A stretch of 50,795 nt of DNA from Collinsella sp. (GTDB lineage: Bacteria > Actinomycetota > Coriobacteriia > Coriobacteriales > Coriobacteriaceae), in the NCBI GenBank assembly GCA_019414055.1, contig DXMV01000012.1:1-50795 (forward strand), given 5' to 3'. The translations under genes and the position numbers were made by a program. Shown piece after piece: positions 40,751 to 50,200 of the stretch. The notes under the pieces were generated by a model that saw only the letters and a list, made by a program, of their open reading frames with translations, ran no database searches and was not told the origin of the DNA. How positions within the stretch are numbered: the first letter of the stretch is position 1; each line of letters opens with the position of its first letter.

Positions 40751-41866
40751 ATGGCCGAGCTGACGCCCCGCATGAAGGAGCTTGTCCAGCCTTACCTGGC
40801 TGGTATTGAGCCCTACGATCCTAACTTTACGCCCACGCGCATCAATCTTTCGGCCAACGAGAACACCTATCCCGTGCCCGCCGGCGTGCGCGAGGCGGTT
40901 GATGCGGCCCTGGCTGCCATGCCGCTCAACCGCTATCCCGATCCCATGTCCAACGACCTGCGCGACGAGCTTGCTGCCTGGCATGGCGTGACGCGCGAGA
41001 ACATCTGCGTGGGAAACGGCGGCGACGAGCTGCTCTATAACTACCTGCTGGCATTTGGCGGCGCGGGGAGGACCCTGCTCAACTGCCCGCCGTGCTTTAG
41101 CGAGTATGCCTTCTTTGCGTCTCTGTGCCAGACTGAAGTGCGCGATGTGTGGCGCGACCCGGCGACCTTTGAGCTCGACCAAGCAGCTGTGCTCGCGGCG
41201 GCGCCCGAGTGCAACCTGTCGATCGTGACCTCGCCCAATAATCCCACGGGTGATGTGGCTCCGCTCGACTTTGTCGCGGCGCTGTGCGATGCGTGCCCCG
41301 GCATGGTAATGGTCGACGAGGCCTACGTTGAGTTTGCCGACGATTCGTTTGGCGCGGCCACCACGGCGCAGGGGCTTATCGCCGAGCATCCCAACCTGGT
41401 GATTCTGCATACGCTGTCCAAGGCGTTTGGCGCTGCCGGTACGCGTCTGGGCTACGTGATCGCGGTGCCCGAGGTCATCGAGGTGTTCGCGGCGATTCGC
41501 CAGATCTATTCGGTCAACGTGCTGAGCCAGGCCGCGGCGCTTGCCTGTGTGCGTGTCCGCGATGCGTACGCGCCCGTGGTGGCGCAGGTCGCATCCGAGC
41601 GCGAGCGCGAGCTGGCCGCTCTGCGCGCGATGGCTGCCGAGGGTCTGCCCGTGGAGGCGTGGCCGAGCGCGGCGAACTTTGTGCTCGTACGCACGCCGCA
41701 TGCCACGCGCGCGCGAGAGCGCCTGCGCGACGAGTATTCGATTTTGGTGCGCGACTTTAGCTACGCACCGGGGCTCGCGGACTGTCTGCGCATTACCGTG
41801 GGCACCCCGCAAGAAAACGATGAGGTGCTGGCTGCGTTTGCCGCGCTGGTGAAGGAGGAGATGTAG
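40751..41866 (+). CDS. hisC: Histidinol-phosphate aminotransferase
   Basis: PLP aminotransferase of 371 aa converting imidazole acetol phosphate to histidinol phosphate. LSANENTYPVP and LNRYPDPMSNDL at the N-terminus, GNGGDELLYNYLLAFGG, TSPNNPTGDV, VDEAYVEFAD and the PLP lysine in HTLSKAFGAAGTRLGY are diagnostic. ATG 40751 directly follows the hisD stop; upstream in-frame starts would lie inside hisD. The next gene starts at the base after its stop. Confidence 0.95.
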   Translation: MAELTPRMKELVQPYLAGIEPYDPNFTPTRINLSANENTYPVPAGVREAVDAALAAMPLNRYPDPMSNDLRDELAAWHGVTRENICVGNGGDELLYNYLLAFGGAGRTLLNCPPCFSEYAFFASLCQTEVRDVWRDPATFELDQAAVLAAAPECNLSIVTSPNNPTGDVAPLDFVAALCDACPGMVMVDEAYVEFADDSFGAATTAQGLIAEHPNLVILHTLSKAFGAAGTRLGYVIAVPEVIEVFAAIRQIYSVNVLSQAAALACVRVRDAYAPVVAQVASERERELAALRAMAAEGLPVEAWPSAANFVLVRTPHATRARERLRDEYSILVRDFSYAPGLADCLRITVGTPQENDEVLAAFAALVKEEM

Positions 41867-42454
41867 ATGGGCCGTTATGCCGAGGTGGCCCGCAAGACGG
41901 GCGAGACCGACATTGTCGTAAAACTCGACCTGGACGGGAGCGGCGTGTGCGATATTTCGACCGGCGTGCCGTTTTTCGACCACATGCTCAACGCCTTTGG
42001 CCGCCATGGTTTGTTCGATCTGACGGTGCACACGGCGGGCGACGTCGAGGTCGATGCACATCACACTGTCGAGGACACGGGTATTGTGCTGGGCGAGGCG
42101 TTTTGCCAGGCGCTGGGCGACAAGGCGGGCATTACGCGCTTTGCCGACGCGGCGATCGCTATGGACGAGACGCTCGTGATGGCCGCCGTTGACATCTCGG
42201 GCCGCGGGCAGGCCTACTGCAAGCTGCCTGTGCCGACTGAGCGCGTGGGCAGCTTCGATACTGAGCTGGCCGTCGAGTTCTTCTACGCCTTTGCGCGCGA
42301 TGCCAAGCTCACGCTGCATGTGCGTGAGCTGGCGGGCGGCAACTCGCATCACATTATCGAGGCCGCCTTTAAGGCCGTGGGCCGCACGATGCGTTACGCC
42401 TGCGAGCTCGATCCCCGCGTGCAGGGCATCCCCAGCACCAAGGGCTCGCTGTAA
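41867..42454 (+). CDS. hisB: Imidazoleglycerol-phosphate dehydratase (monofunctional)
   Basis: Mn-dependent dehydratase of 195 aa. GVPFFDHMLNAFGRHG, DAHHTVEDTGIVLGEAF, and GGNSHHIIEAAFKAVGR contain the metal-binding His/Glu sets, and PSTKGSL is the conserved C-terminus. It lacks the HAD phosphatase half of enterobacterial HisB, so a separate histidinol phosphatase is needed; the PHP protein at the operon end fits. Confidence 0.95.
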   Translation: MGRYAEVARKTGETDIVVKLDLDGSGVCDISTGVPFFDHMLNAFGRHGLFDLTVHTAGDVEVDAHHTVEDTGIVLGEAFCQALGDKAGITRFADAAIAMDETLVMAAVDISGRGQAYCKLPVPTERVGSFDTELAVEFFYAFARDAKLTLHVRELAGGNSHHIIEAAFKAVGRTMRYACELDPRVQGIPSTKGSL

Positions 42455-42470
42455 CCGCTACAAAGGTAAG

Positions 42471-42505
42471 ACCACCACAAAGGGGACAGGCACCTTCGTG
42501 GTGGT
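42471..42505 (+). other. REP-like hairpin between hisB and hisH
   Basis: ACCACCAC pairs with GTGGTGGT, and AAGG with CCTT inside, around the loop GGACAGGCA; TTTT follows. The GGGGACAGGCACC type of sequence resembles REP-like palindromes found in many genomes (recalled, not searched). It lies inside the operon and may reduce downstream expression. Confidence 0.6.
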
Positions 42506-42533
42506 TTTGGACAAAGAGAAGAGGGAGGGTCGC

Positions 42534-43235
42534 GTGGGCGAACCGAAGATCGTGGTGGTCGACTACCACAAGGGCAATTTGTCGAGCGTCGTGCGCGGGC
42601 TTGCGCGCGCCGGTGCCGCCGCCTGCACGTCGGACGATCCGGAGCAGATCCGTAACGCCGACGGCCTGGTCATCCCGGGCGTGGGCGCGTTCTATGACGC
42701 GATCGCCTTTATGCGCCAGAGCGGAGAGGCGGACGCGGTGCTCGGTGCCGTTGTCGCCGGAACTCCGCTGCTCGGCATCTGCCTGGGTCTTCAGCTCTTT
42801 TTTGAGCGCGGCAACGAGGGCGTGCCTGCGGACGAGGGCGTGGCCGCGGATGGCGGCACCCCCGAGCAGGCTGGCGGCCCCTGGGTCGATGGCCTGGGCA
42901 TCATGCGCGGCTCGTGCACGCGCTTGGAGTCGAGCCGCCTGAAGGTGCCGCACGTGGGCTGGGACCAGGTGCACATGACGCCCGCCGGTTCGGCCGATCC
43001 GCTGCTTGTCGGATTTGCCGAGGGTGCCAACATGTACTTCACCCACAGCTACGCGGTGGCCGACGACGCCGATGCCGCTGATGTTTTGGCGCGCACGCAC
43101 TACACGCGGAGCTTCCCGTGCATCGCGCGTCATGGCAACGTGTGGGGTTGCCAGTTTCATCCCGAGAAATCCTCCGCGCTTGGTCAGCGCATCCTTAAGA
43201 ACTTCGTCAACATCGTCGAGGAGGTTGGCCGATGA
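42534..43235 (+). CDS. hisH: Imidazole glycerol phosphate synthase, glutaminase subunit
   Basis: Class I glutamine amidotransferase that delivers ammonia to HisF. LLGICLGLQLFFE holds the nucleophile Cys, and CQFHPEKSS the His and Glu; IPGVGAFYDAI forms the oxyanion region. A short acidic, Gly-rich insertion follows the Cys motif (about residues 92-118). The start is GTG 42534, set by AGGGAGGG at 42522-42529; no closer ATG exists. The stop overlaps hisA (ATGA). Confidence 0.92.
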   Translation: MGEPKIVVVDYHKGNLSSVVRGLARAGAAACTSDDPEQIRNADGLVIPGVGAFYDAIAFMRQSGEADAVLGAVVAGTPLLGICLGLQLFFERGNEGVPADEGVAADGGTPEQAGGPWVDGLGIMRGSCTRLESSRLKVPHVGWDQVHMTPAGSADPLLVGFAEGANMYFTHSYAVADDADAADVLARTHYTRSFPCIARHGNVWGCQFHPEKSSALGQRILKNFVNIVEEVGR

Positions 43236-43975
43236 TCCTGTTTCCTGCAATCGATTTGATCGGCGGCAAGGTTGTGCGCTTGGAGCGCGGCGACCGCAGC
43301 CGCTGCAAGGTATATTCCGACGACCCCGGCGCCGTCGCCCGCTCGTTTGCCGAGCAGGGCGCGAACTGGGTGCATGTCGTCGACCTGTCCGCTGCCTTTG
43401 GCGAGGACGAGGACGCGTGCGCTGCCAACTCGGCGGCGATTAAGGCTATCTGCGGCGTCGACGGCCTGTCCGTGGACGTGGGCGGCGGCGTTCGCTCGCT
43501 CGCGCGCATCGACGAGCTGGCCGGCTATGGCGCGCGTCGCATTGCGCTGGGCACCGTGCTGGTGACTGAGCCGGGTTTTGCCGAGGTGGCGGCCCAAGGC
43601 TTTGGCGAGCTGCTGGTGGCAGATATTGCCGCCCGTAACGGTCAGGTCAAGGTGAACGGCTGGCGCGATGGCGCGGGCGTGGCACTCGACGATGCCGTGG
43701 CGCAGCTTACCGAGCTGAGCTTTAAGCATCTGGTGTATACCGACATCGCGCGCGATGGCATGCAGACGGGCATCGATGTGGCGGCGTATCGCCATGTGGC
43801 CGAGGTCGCGGGATTTTCCGTCGTGGCTTCGGGTGGCATCTCGACGCTCGACGATGTCCGCGCGCTTGCCGCGGTGGGTGAGGATACCATTGAGGGAGCC
43901 ATTACCGGTCGCGCGCTCTACGAGGGCAACTTTACGCTGGTGCAGGCGTTGGCCGCCGCCCGAGGGGAGGAGTAG
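43232..43975 (+). CDS. hisA: ProFAR isomerase
   Basis: The (beta/alpha)8-barrel isomerase of the fourth histidine step, 247 aa. IDLIGGKVVRLERGD carries the N-terminal catalytic Asp; DVGGGVRS and GGISTLDDVRAL bind the two phosphates, and YTDIARDGMQTG carries the second Asp. It overlaps hisH by 4 nt and precedes hisF. Confidence 0.95.
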   Translation: MILFPAIDLIGGKVVRLERGDRSRCKVYSDDPGAVARSFAEQGANWVHVVDLSAAFGEDEDACAANSAAIKAICGVDGLSVDVGGGVRSLARIDELAGYGARRIALGTVLVTEPGFAEVAAQGFGELLVADIAARNGQVKVNGWRDGAGVALDDAVAQLTELSFKHLVYTDIARDGMQTGIDVAAYRHVAEVAGFSVVASGGISTLDDVRALAAVGEDTIEGAITGRALYEGNFTLVQALAAARGEE

Positions 43976-43978
43976 CCC

Positions 43979-44761
43979 ATGCTTACCAAGCGCGTGATTC
44001 CCTGCTTGGACGTCAAGGACGGCCGCGTGGTCAAAGGCGTCAACTTTGTGAGCCTGCGCGATGCTGGCGACCCGGTGGAGCTGGCGCGCGCCTACGACCG
44101 CGAGGGTGCAGACGAGGTCGTCTTCCTGGACATTACCGCCACGAGCGACAACCGCGCGACGACCATCGAGATGGCGGCGCACGCGGCCGAGGAGCTCGCC
44201 ATCCCCTATACCGTGGGAGGAGGCTTTCGCGACTTGCCGGGCATGCGGACCATGGTTGCCGCCGGCGCCGACAAGGTGTCGCTTAACTCTGCCGCCGTGC
44301 GCGATCCGTCGTTGATCAGCCAGGCCGCCGCGGCGTTTGGCAGCCAGGCCGTGGTCGTGGCGATCGATGCCAAGCGCGTCGGCCTGCCTGGGCAGCCGGA
44401 TGCTGACAAGTGGGAGGTCTTTACCGCGGGAGGCCGCAATGCCACGGGTATCGACGCGGTGGCGTGGGCCGAGGAGGCGGCTCGCCGCGGCGCCGGCGAG
44501 GTCTTGCTCACCAGCATGGATCGCGACGGCACCAAGGCTGGCTTTGACCTGGCGCTCACCCGCGCCGTGGCGCGCGCGGTGCCAATCCCCGTCATCGCGA
44601 GCGGCGGCGTGGGCACGCTCGAGCATTTTGCCGAGGGCGTGATCGAGGGCGAAGCCGACGCCGTACTGGCGGCCAGCGTCTTTCACTTTGGAACCTTCAG
44701 CATTCGCGAAGTCAAAGAATATATGGCCTCTCAAGGCATCCCTGTCAGGTTGGACTTCTAG
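43979..44761 (+). CDS. hisF: Imidazole glycerol phosphate synthase, cyclase subunit
   Basis: Barrel partner of HisH, 260 aa, producing imidazole glycerol phosphate and AICAR. It has IPCLDVKDGRVVKGVNFV (catalytic Asp), VFLDITATSDNR, YTVGGGFRD, LLTSMDRDGTKAGFD (second Asp) and IASGGVGTLEHF. GGAGGAG lies upstream of ATG 43979, 3 bp after the hisA stop. Confidence 0.96.
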   Translation: MLTKRVIPCLDVKDGRVVKGVNFVSLRDAGDPVELARAYDREGADEVVFLDITATSDNRATTIEMAAHAAEELAIPYTVGGGFRDLPGMRTMVAAGADKVSLNSAAVRDPSLISQAAAAFGSQAVVVAIDAKRVGLPGQPDADKWEVFTAGGRNATGIDAVAWAEEAARRGAGEVLLTSMDRDGTKAGFDLALTRAVARAVPIPVIASGGVGTLEHFAEGVIEGEADAVLAASVFHFGTFSIREVKEYMASQGIPVRLDF

Positions 44762-44774
44762 CGCTGCGGCTTGC

Positions 44775-44862
44775 CCAGGCGCCCGACCTTCCGGCTCCAA
44801 CCCTCCTCGCGTACTTTAAGTACGCGTCGTCGGGCTTGTCGCTCGGAATCTCGGGCACCTGG
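44775..44862. repeat. Imperfect long palindrome between hisF and hisI
   Basis: CGCGTACTT/AAGTACGCG (44808-44816 and 44818-44826) forms the centre, and CCAGGCGCCCGA/TCGGGCACCTGG (44775-44786 and 44851-44862, 11 of 12) the ends; parts between also pair roughly. It has no core in common with families A or B. It fills most of the 143-bp gap before hisI and may act on mRNA inside the operon. Confidence 0.6.
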
Positions 44863-44904
44863 ACAACCCTCGCCGACCTGCGAAGTTTGAATTTGGGGAG
44901 AGAA

Positions 44905-45246
44905 ATGGAAGAGATAACCGATCCTTCAAAACTTACGTACGACGCCCGCGGGCTGATTCCTTGTGTGGTTCAGCAATATGACACCGGCGAGGTGCTTATG
45001 GTTGCTTGGATGAACGAGGAGTCGGTGGGGCTGACGCTCAAGACCGGCACCACGTGGTTTTGGAGCCGCAGCCGCCAGGAGCTCTGGAATAAGGGCGCGA
45101 CGAGCGGCAACATGCAGGAGGTCAAGGAGCTCTGGGCCGATTGCGATAGCGATACGCTACTGGTCAAGGTCGATTCTCCGGGTCCGGCCTGCCATACCGG
45201 CAACCGTACCTGCTTCTTTAAGCGCGTGGAAGGGGGAGTGCGATGA
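44905..45246 (+). CDS. hisI: Phosphoribosyl-AMP cyclohydrolase
   Basis: A 113-aa zinc/magnesium enzyme opening the adenine ring of PR-AMP. VVQQYDTGEVLMVAWMNEE, TWFWSRSRQELWNKGATSG and the metal-binding DCDSDTLLVKV / CHTGNRTCFF motifs are all present. ATG 44905 with GGGGAGAG is chosen; a longer frame would start inside the palindrome upstream. It is separate from hisE here. The stop overlaps the next small gene (ATGA). Confidence 0.95.
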   Translation: MEEITDPSKLTYDARGLIPCVVQQYDTGEVLMVAWMNEESVGLTLKTGTTWFWSRSRQELWNKGATSGNMQEVKELWADCDSDTLLVKVDSPGPACHTGNRTCFFKRVEGGVR

Positions 45247-45470
45247 AAGTCGTGACGCCGTTCGAGGTCGCCGACTGCAACACCGAGCTGCTCCGCGCGG
45301 GCGTGCCATGCCGCGTGCACCTGACTGATGCCTGCGGGGCGCAGTCGCTTTGGCTCGAGGCCGAGAAGGAAAGGCTCGATGAGGCTCATGCCGTCATCGT
45401 TGAGTTCTTTGAGAAAAAGGGCGCAAAGCCTCGGTTCGATGAGACCGGTACTTACTTTACGCTGCAGTAA
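45243..45470 (+). CDS. Small conserved-looking protein of unknown function in the his operon
   Basis: 75 aa with no membrane segment or signal. VTPFEVADCNTELLRAGVPCRVHLTDACGAQSLWLEA makes a beta-rich first part containing three cysteines, followed by a helix (ERLDEAHAVIVEFFEKKG) and a beta end. The start overlaps hisI by 4 nt and the hisE start follows 15 bp downstream, so it is translated as part of the operon. It may belong to the small RDAC-named family (recollection of the DACG motif, unverified). Function not known; a regulatory or HisI/HisE-associated role is only suggested by position. Confidence 0.8.
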   Translation: MKVVTPFEVADCNTELLRAGVPCRVHLTDACGAQSLWLEAEKERLDEAHAVIVEFFEKKGAKPRFDETGTYFTLQ

Positions 45471-45485
45471 CGAGAGGAAATAACC

Positions 45486-45803
45486 ATGGGAGTCAGAACA
45501 GCTAACGTGCAGCCGGGAAATATCGGCGAGACGCTGACGGGACTGGCCGAGGTGATTCACGGTCGTCGCGATGCGTCGCCGGAGGAGAGCTATACCGCCC
45601 GTCTGCTGACCGACGTCGAGGACGAGCTGCTCAAGAAGCTTGCCGAGGAGGCGAGCGAGGTCATCATGGCCTGCAAGGATAACGATCACGACCACATCCG
45701 CTACGAGGCCGGCGACCTGGTCTACCACCTGCTCGTAACCCTTGAGCGTTATGGCATCACCCTCGACGAACTGGCCGGCGAACTCAACGCCCGCCGCCAC
45801 TAG
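45486..45803 (+). CDS. hisE: Phosphoribosyl-ATP pyrophosphohydrolase
   Basis: A 105-aa MazG-like all-helical enzyme that removes pyrophosphate from PR-ATP. SYTARLLTDVEDELLKKLAEEASEVIMACKDND and YEAGDLVYHLLVTLERYG contain the Glu/Asp metal ligands. GAGAGGAAA precedes ATG 45486. Last gene of the operon; no clear terminator lies in the 27 bp before the convergent PHP gene. Confidence 0.95.
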   Translation: MGVRTANVQPGNIGETLTGLAEVIHGRRDASPEESYTARLLTDVEDELLKKLAEEASEVIMACKDNDHDHIRYEAGDLVYHLLVTLERYGITLDELAGELNARRH

Positions 45804-45830
45804 TCATTGGGGACGTTCTAAAACGACCAG

Positions 45831-46742
45831 TTAGGCGAGGGGCGTGGATTCCCATTCGCCGGTGGGGTGGGGGATATCGAAGGCCCGGTAGCCGCAGTCG
45901 TAGGCGTGGGCCTGGGCCTCGCGGATGTTCCAACAAATATCGCAGGCGCGGTGCGCGTCTGAGCCAAAGGTAATGGGCACCTCGGCATGGGCAAAACAGC
46001 GCAAAAGGCCGGTTGCGGGATAGTAGTCGTCAAGGCCCTTGCGCGGTGCAGCCGTCGAGACCTCAACGCGGCGACCCGTATCGTGTGCGCACTCGGCCAT
46101 CTGCTGCCAAAATGGCGCGGGGTCAAAGTCGGGCGCAAAGCCTTCCTTCGAAAAGCGCATGACTAGGTCGGGGTGAGCCATCACATCAAAGTTAAGCGAG
46201 CTTTCGCAAGCACGGCACCAGTCGTCGACGTAGTGTTCCCATACGCCGCGTACGCCTAAGTTTTCCCAAACATGCAGGTTGGTATCGTCGTCGATCCAGC
46301 CACAAAGCGAATCGGGCGTATCGGGACGAGCGACGCTCTCCGTTCCCGCCGTGCCCGCGGCGCCGGCCATGATATCGCCCGGGTCGCCAATCCAATGCAC
46401 GCTGCCCAAGCGCACCACGGCGCCCTGGGACCAGCGCTCAACCAAGGGTTCGCAGCCCTCGTACCAATCGCATTCAAAGCCATAGATAAGCTCGAGCTCC
46501 GGCGCGATTTGCGCGGCAAGCCTGCGGGCGCCCTCAAAGGCCAGACGATGCGTCGGCAGGTCGCCCTCGACGACCTGCACCTCGCAGTTAGCATCCATAC
46601 TGGCAGGCAGGGCGAGGTGGTCGGTCGAGACCATGACGCGGCAGCCTGCCGCAGCAGCGGCACGGACGTTGTCCTCAAACGAGGCATGGCCGTCCGAAAA
46701 CGAGGTGTGGGTGTGACAATCGACCAGCGGGCAAGCGGACAT
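45831..46742 (-). CDS. PHP-domain histidinol-phosphatase (HisJ/HisK type)
   Basis: A 303-aa PHP phosphoesterase. DCHTHTSFSDGH at the N-terminus, VSTDHLALP, YGFECDWYEG, MAHPDLVMRF and ITFGSDAHRACD hold the metal ligands of the PHP fold. Context makes histidinol phosphate the likely substrate: the operon has a monofunctional HisB and no other HolPase. It faces the operon tail to tail, so it is expressed from its own promoter. Another phosphoesterase substrate cannot be excluded. Confidence 0.85.
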   Translation of the reverse strand: MSACPLVDCHTHTSFSDGHASFEDNVRAAAAAGCRVMVSTDHLALPASMDANCEVQVVEGDLPTHRLAFEGARRLAAQIAPELELIYGFECDWYEGCEPLVERWSQGAVVRLGSVHWIGDPGDIMAGAAGTAGTESVARPDTPDSLCGWIDDDTNLHVWENLGVRGVWEHYVDDWCRACESSLNFDVMAHPDLVMRFSKEGFAPDFDPAPFWQQMAECAHDTGRRVEVSTAAPRKGLDDYYPATGLLRCFAHAEVPITFGSDAHRACDICWNIREAQAHAYDCGYRAFDIPHPTGEWESTPLA

Positions 46743-46862
46743 GGCGGCTCCTTTGCGTCAAGCGAATCCGCTTCATTGTAATGGCGCAGCTCTCAACATG
46801 CCGGGCACGCCGGAGCTCGAAACCGACTGGAAAGGGCAGGCGGCGCGTGCCGGCGCCGGCGA

Positions 46863-47282
46863 CTACTTGCTTTGTGCCGCCGCGCGTTTGGCCTGTACCG
46901 TTACCATCGCGTGTCTCACGGCGGTGATGGGGCGATAGCGGATCATACGCGGTCCCGACCAGCGCATGACCTCGCGGATCTTCTCGCGCATGGCAGGCCG
47001 GTAACAATGCGAAGGACAGGCCGAGCAAAATGTCTTGGTGCCCATGTGCGGGCAGTGCTCAATGCGCGCGATGGCGTATTTCTGCAGCTCGGCGCATTCG
47101 GGGCAGAGCGTAATGGTCCGAAGGCCGAGCTTCACGCGCACGGACTCATCGTCGCCAGCCTGTTCGACCGCATGCCCGCCGCCATGATGCCCACGGCACC
47201 ATAGCGCAATCATCTGCGACACCATCTGGGCCTCGCGCTCACGTTTGCGTGCCAGCTCCGGTGTGTCGACCGGGCGCGCCAT
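46863..47282 (-). CDS. YgbA-like nitrous oxide-stimulated promoter family protein
   Basis: A 139-aa cytoplasmic protein. The signature is a cysteine-rich core followed by a basic segment: LCPECAELQKYAIARIEHCPHMGTKTFCSACPSHCY (about residues 59-93) and REKIREVMRWSGPRMIRYRPITAVRH (about 99-124). This matches the family named for its NO/nitrous oxide-responsive promoter in enteric bacteria. Several cysteines could bind metal or an iron-sulfur cluster. ATG 47282 shares one base with the stop of the upstream ABC gene, so the two are translationally coupled. Confidence 0.88.
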   Translation of the reverse strand: MARPVDTPELARKREREAQMVSQMIALWCRGHHGGGHAVEQAGDDESVRVKLGLRTITLCPECAELQKYAIARIEHCPHMGTKTFCSACPSHCYRPAMREKIREVMRWSGPRMIRYRPITAVRHAMVTVQAKRAAAQSK

Positions 47283-50200
47283 TAGCTCAGCCTCCCGTGC
47301 TCGACCGAAAGCGAGAAATCGGCAAACGCGCAGGTGCTGGCACGGTGGCTCACGAGCACAATGGTCTTGCCGCGGCGCTTGAGCTCGTCGATTGCCTGCA
47401 TCACGGACGCCTCGTTGAGAGCATCGAGCGCGCTGGTGGGTTCGTCGAGCAAGATGAAGGGTGCGTCGTTGAGGAAGATGCGCGCAAGGCCGATGCGCTG
47501 GCGCTCGCCGCCCGAAAGCGAGTCGCCCAGCTCGGCAACGGGCGTGTCGAGTCCCTGCGGCAGACGGTCGATGAGCGTGGTGAGTGAGGCGGAGCGGCAA
47601 GCGTCGAGCAGCTCGGCATCGGTGGCGCCGGCGCGCGCGACCAGCAGGTTCTCGCGCACGGTGCCGCAGAACAGATGTGTGTCCTGGGTCATATAGGCCT
47701 CGTGGCTGCGCAGGCTCGCCGTGTTGATGTGGCGGGCATCGACGCCGCTCACCGTGATGGTGCCGGCTGCGGGATCCCAAAAGCGCATGAGCAGCTTAAG
47801 CAGCGTCGACTTGCCCGAGCCCGAGCGTCCCATGATGCAGGTCATGGTACCGGGCGCAAAGATGCAGGTCACGTCGTCGAGGATGAGACTCGCAGCGGTG
47901 TCGTTCGCGACCTGCTCTGTGGCGCCCGCACCGCCCGCGTCCACGCCGCCCGCATAGCTAAAGCTCACATGCTCGGCTGCGGCGCCGGCAAACTCAACGT
48001 TCTGTCCATCGGCGACCTCGGCGCACTGGGGCTGCTCGTCGAGCAAATCGAGCACGCGTGCGCCCGAGGCGAGCGTCTCCTGCAGTGAGGCGCCCAGGCG
48101 GCTCACGGCCATCACCGAGCCAAACGACGACACAAAGGTAAAGACGGCGACAAACGCTGCGGCAAAGTCAATCGTTCCCGCAGCCACCAGCTGCAGCGCA
48201 CGCCCGAGCATCACCAGATTAGCCGCAAGAATAAGCGCATCGGCTACGGCCTCGCTGACCGCCTGGCGGCGCTTGAGGCGCGCGTCCACGGCGCCGACTT
48301 GCTCGGTCAGCTTGCCCAGGGCACGGCTGCGATCGGTGCCACCGGCAAACTGGATGGTCTCGCCCGCGCCGCGCAGACTGTCGAGTACAAAGGCGCCCAG
48401 CTTACCGGCGCCCTCGCGGCTCTGGCGGCCGGTGGTGCCGCATGCCTTGGCCGAGGTCAGGGGCAGCAGCACGCCCAGGACCGCGTAGGCCACGAGCGCG
48501 ATGCCCGCGAGCTCGGGGCTCACAGCCAGCAAAAAGCCCTCATACACAACGGTGCAGACCAGAGCGATGGCAATGGGAGAGATGGTGTGCGCGTAGAAGA
48601 CCTCGAGCAACTCGATATCCGAGGTGACCAGGCTCACGAGCTCGCCCTTGCCGCGGCCCTCGAGCTTGGCGGGGGCGAGCTGGCGCAGGGCACCAAACAC
48701 CAGGTCGCGAATGTGCGCGAGCAGACGGAATGCGATGTAATGGTTGCAGAGCTGCTCGCCGTAGTGGAGCGGCCCGCGTGCGATGCCGCAGGCGGCACAG
48801 GCCGCGCATGTGACGATAAGACCAAGCCCCAAGGCGTTGCGGCCCAGCGCGGCCATAAGGCCAAAGGCGCCAAAGGCCGGAACAAACGCGGCGGTGAGCA
48901 TGCCAATGCTGCCCAGCACGACAGCTAGCATAAGCCAGCCGGCAAGCGGTCGGACGAGCCCCATCATGCGCCACATGATGGACGGCGCCGAGCGACGGGC
49001 GCGGCCGGAGTCAGGCGCCGCGGCAGCAGAAGACGAGCCGGCACCGTTGAGGCCATCGGCACAGGCGGCGCTGCCGTCAACAGCCTCAACCGCGCCGGCA
49101 TCCTCGGCATCACCCTCTGCATACGCATATGCCGAGAGCTGCTCCTGGCTGTTCCACATGCGCGCATAGGCGCCCGCGGCGGCCAAGAGCTCGCCGTGAG
49201 TCCCGTGCTCGGCAATACGGCCACGCTCCAGCACCAGAATCTGGTCGGCGTCCACGATTGTCGACAGGCGATGTGCCACCACGATTACGGTGTGCTCGCC
49301 GGCGAGCGACGCGATGACCTCGCCGATCGCGGCCTCGCTTGCGGCATCGACGTTGCTCGTAGCCTCGTCAAACACATAGATCGGCGAGTCGTGCAGCAGG
49401 GCGCGGGCCATGCACACGCGCTGGCGCTGGCCGCCCGAAAGGTTGGTGCCGCCCTCGTTAATCACCATGTCGAGCCCGCCGTTGGCCCGCACAAAGGCCG
49501 CCACGCGCGCGCGGTCGAGCGCGCGCAAAAGCTCGGCGTCGGTGGCGTTGGGCTGGGCGAGCAGCAGGTTGTCGCGCAGGGTGCCGGCAAACAGGTAACC
49601 GTTGGTGGGCACCAGCGTGACGGCGCGCATGAGCGAGGCGGCCGTGGCATCGCGCAACTCGACACCGCCAATGCGAACGCTGCCACGGTAGGCACCCTTG
49701 CGGCCCGCGATAATCCCCGCGAGCGTGGACTTGCCGCCGCCGCTTTCGCCCACGAGTGCCACGAGCGAGCCGCGCGCAATGGTCGCGCTGGCGCTGTCCA
49801 GCACCGTGCGGTCGCCGTATGCATAGCTCACGCCCGCGAGCTCGATATCGCCGCGACCGTCAAGCTCAACATCGCCGCGCTCGGGCTCGGGCGTATCCAA
49901 GATGCCAAACATGCGGCGCGAGGCGGCCATGCCGTTCATGGCCGTGTGGAACAGCGATCCCAGGCGGCGCATAGGCAAAAAGAACTCCTGCGACAGAAAG
50001 ACGATGAGGAAGGCAGCCTCAAAGCCGATCTTGCCCGTGGCGAGTTGCAGCGCGGCTACGATAATGCCGAGCGCGGCGCCCATATAGACGACCAGGTCCA
50101 TAACGCAAATGGAGCGCAGCTGCATCACCAGCAGGCGCATGGTCGCTGTGCGGAAACGCTCGGACTCGGCGTTGATGCGCTCGTGCCAGCTGCGATCGGC

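Noticed and set aside
37984..40773. 929-residue open frame on the minus strand opposite hisZG and hisD
   Set aside because: Mirror of highly biased GC-rich codons in two certain enzymes; it has no ribosome binding site, no domain and a skewed Arg/His/Gly composition. Similar antisense frames at 40520-42352 and 43184-44800 were rejected for the same reason.
47283..47780. N-terminal extension of the YgbA-like protein
   Set aside because: The frame stays open into the ABC gene but has Arg/His-rich nonsense composition; the family match begins at ATG 47282, which overlaps the ABC stop.
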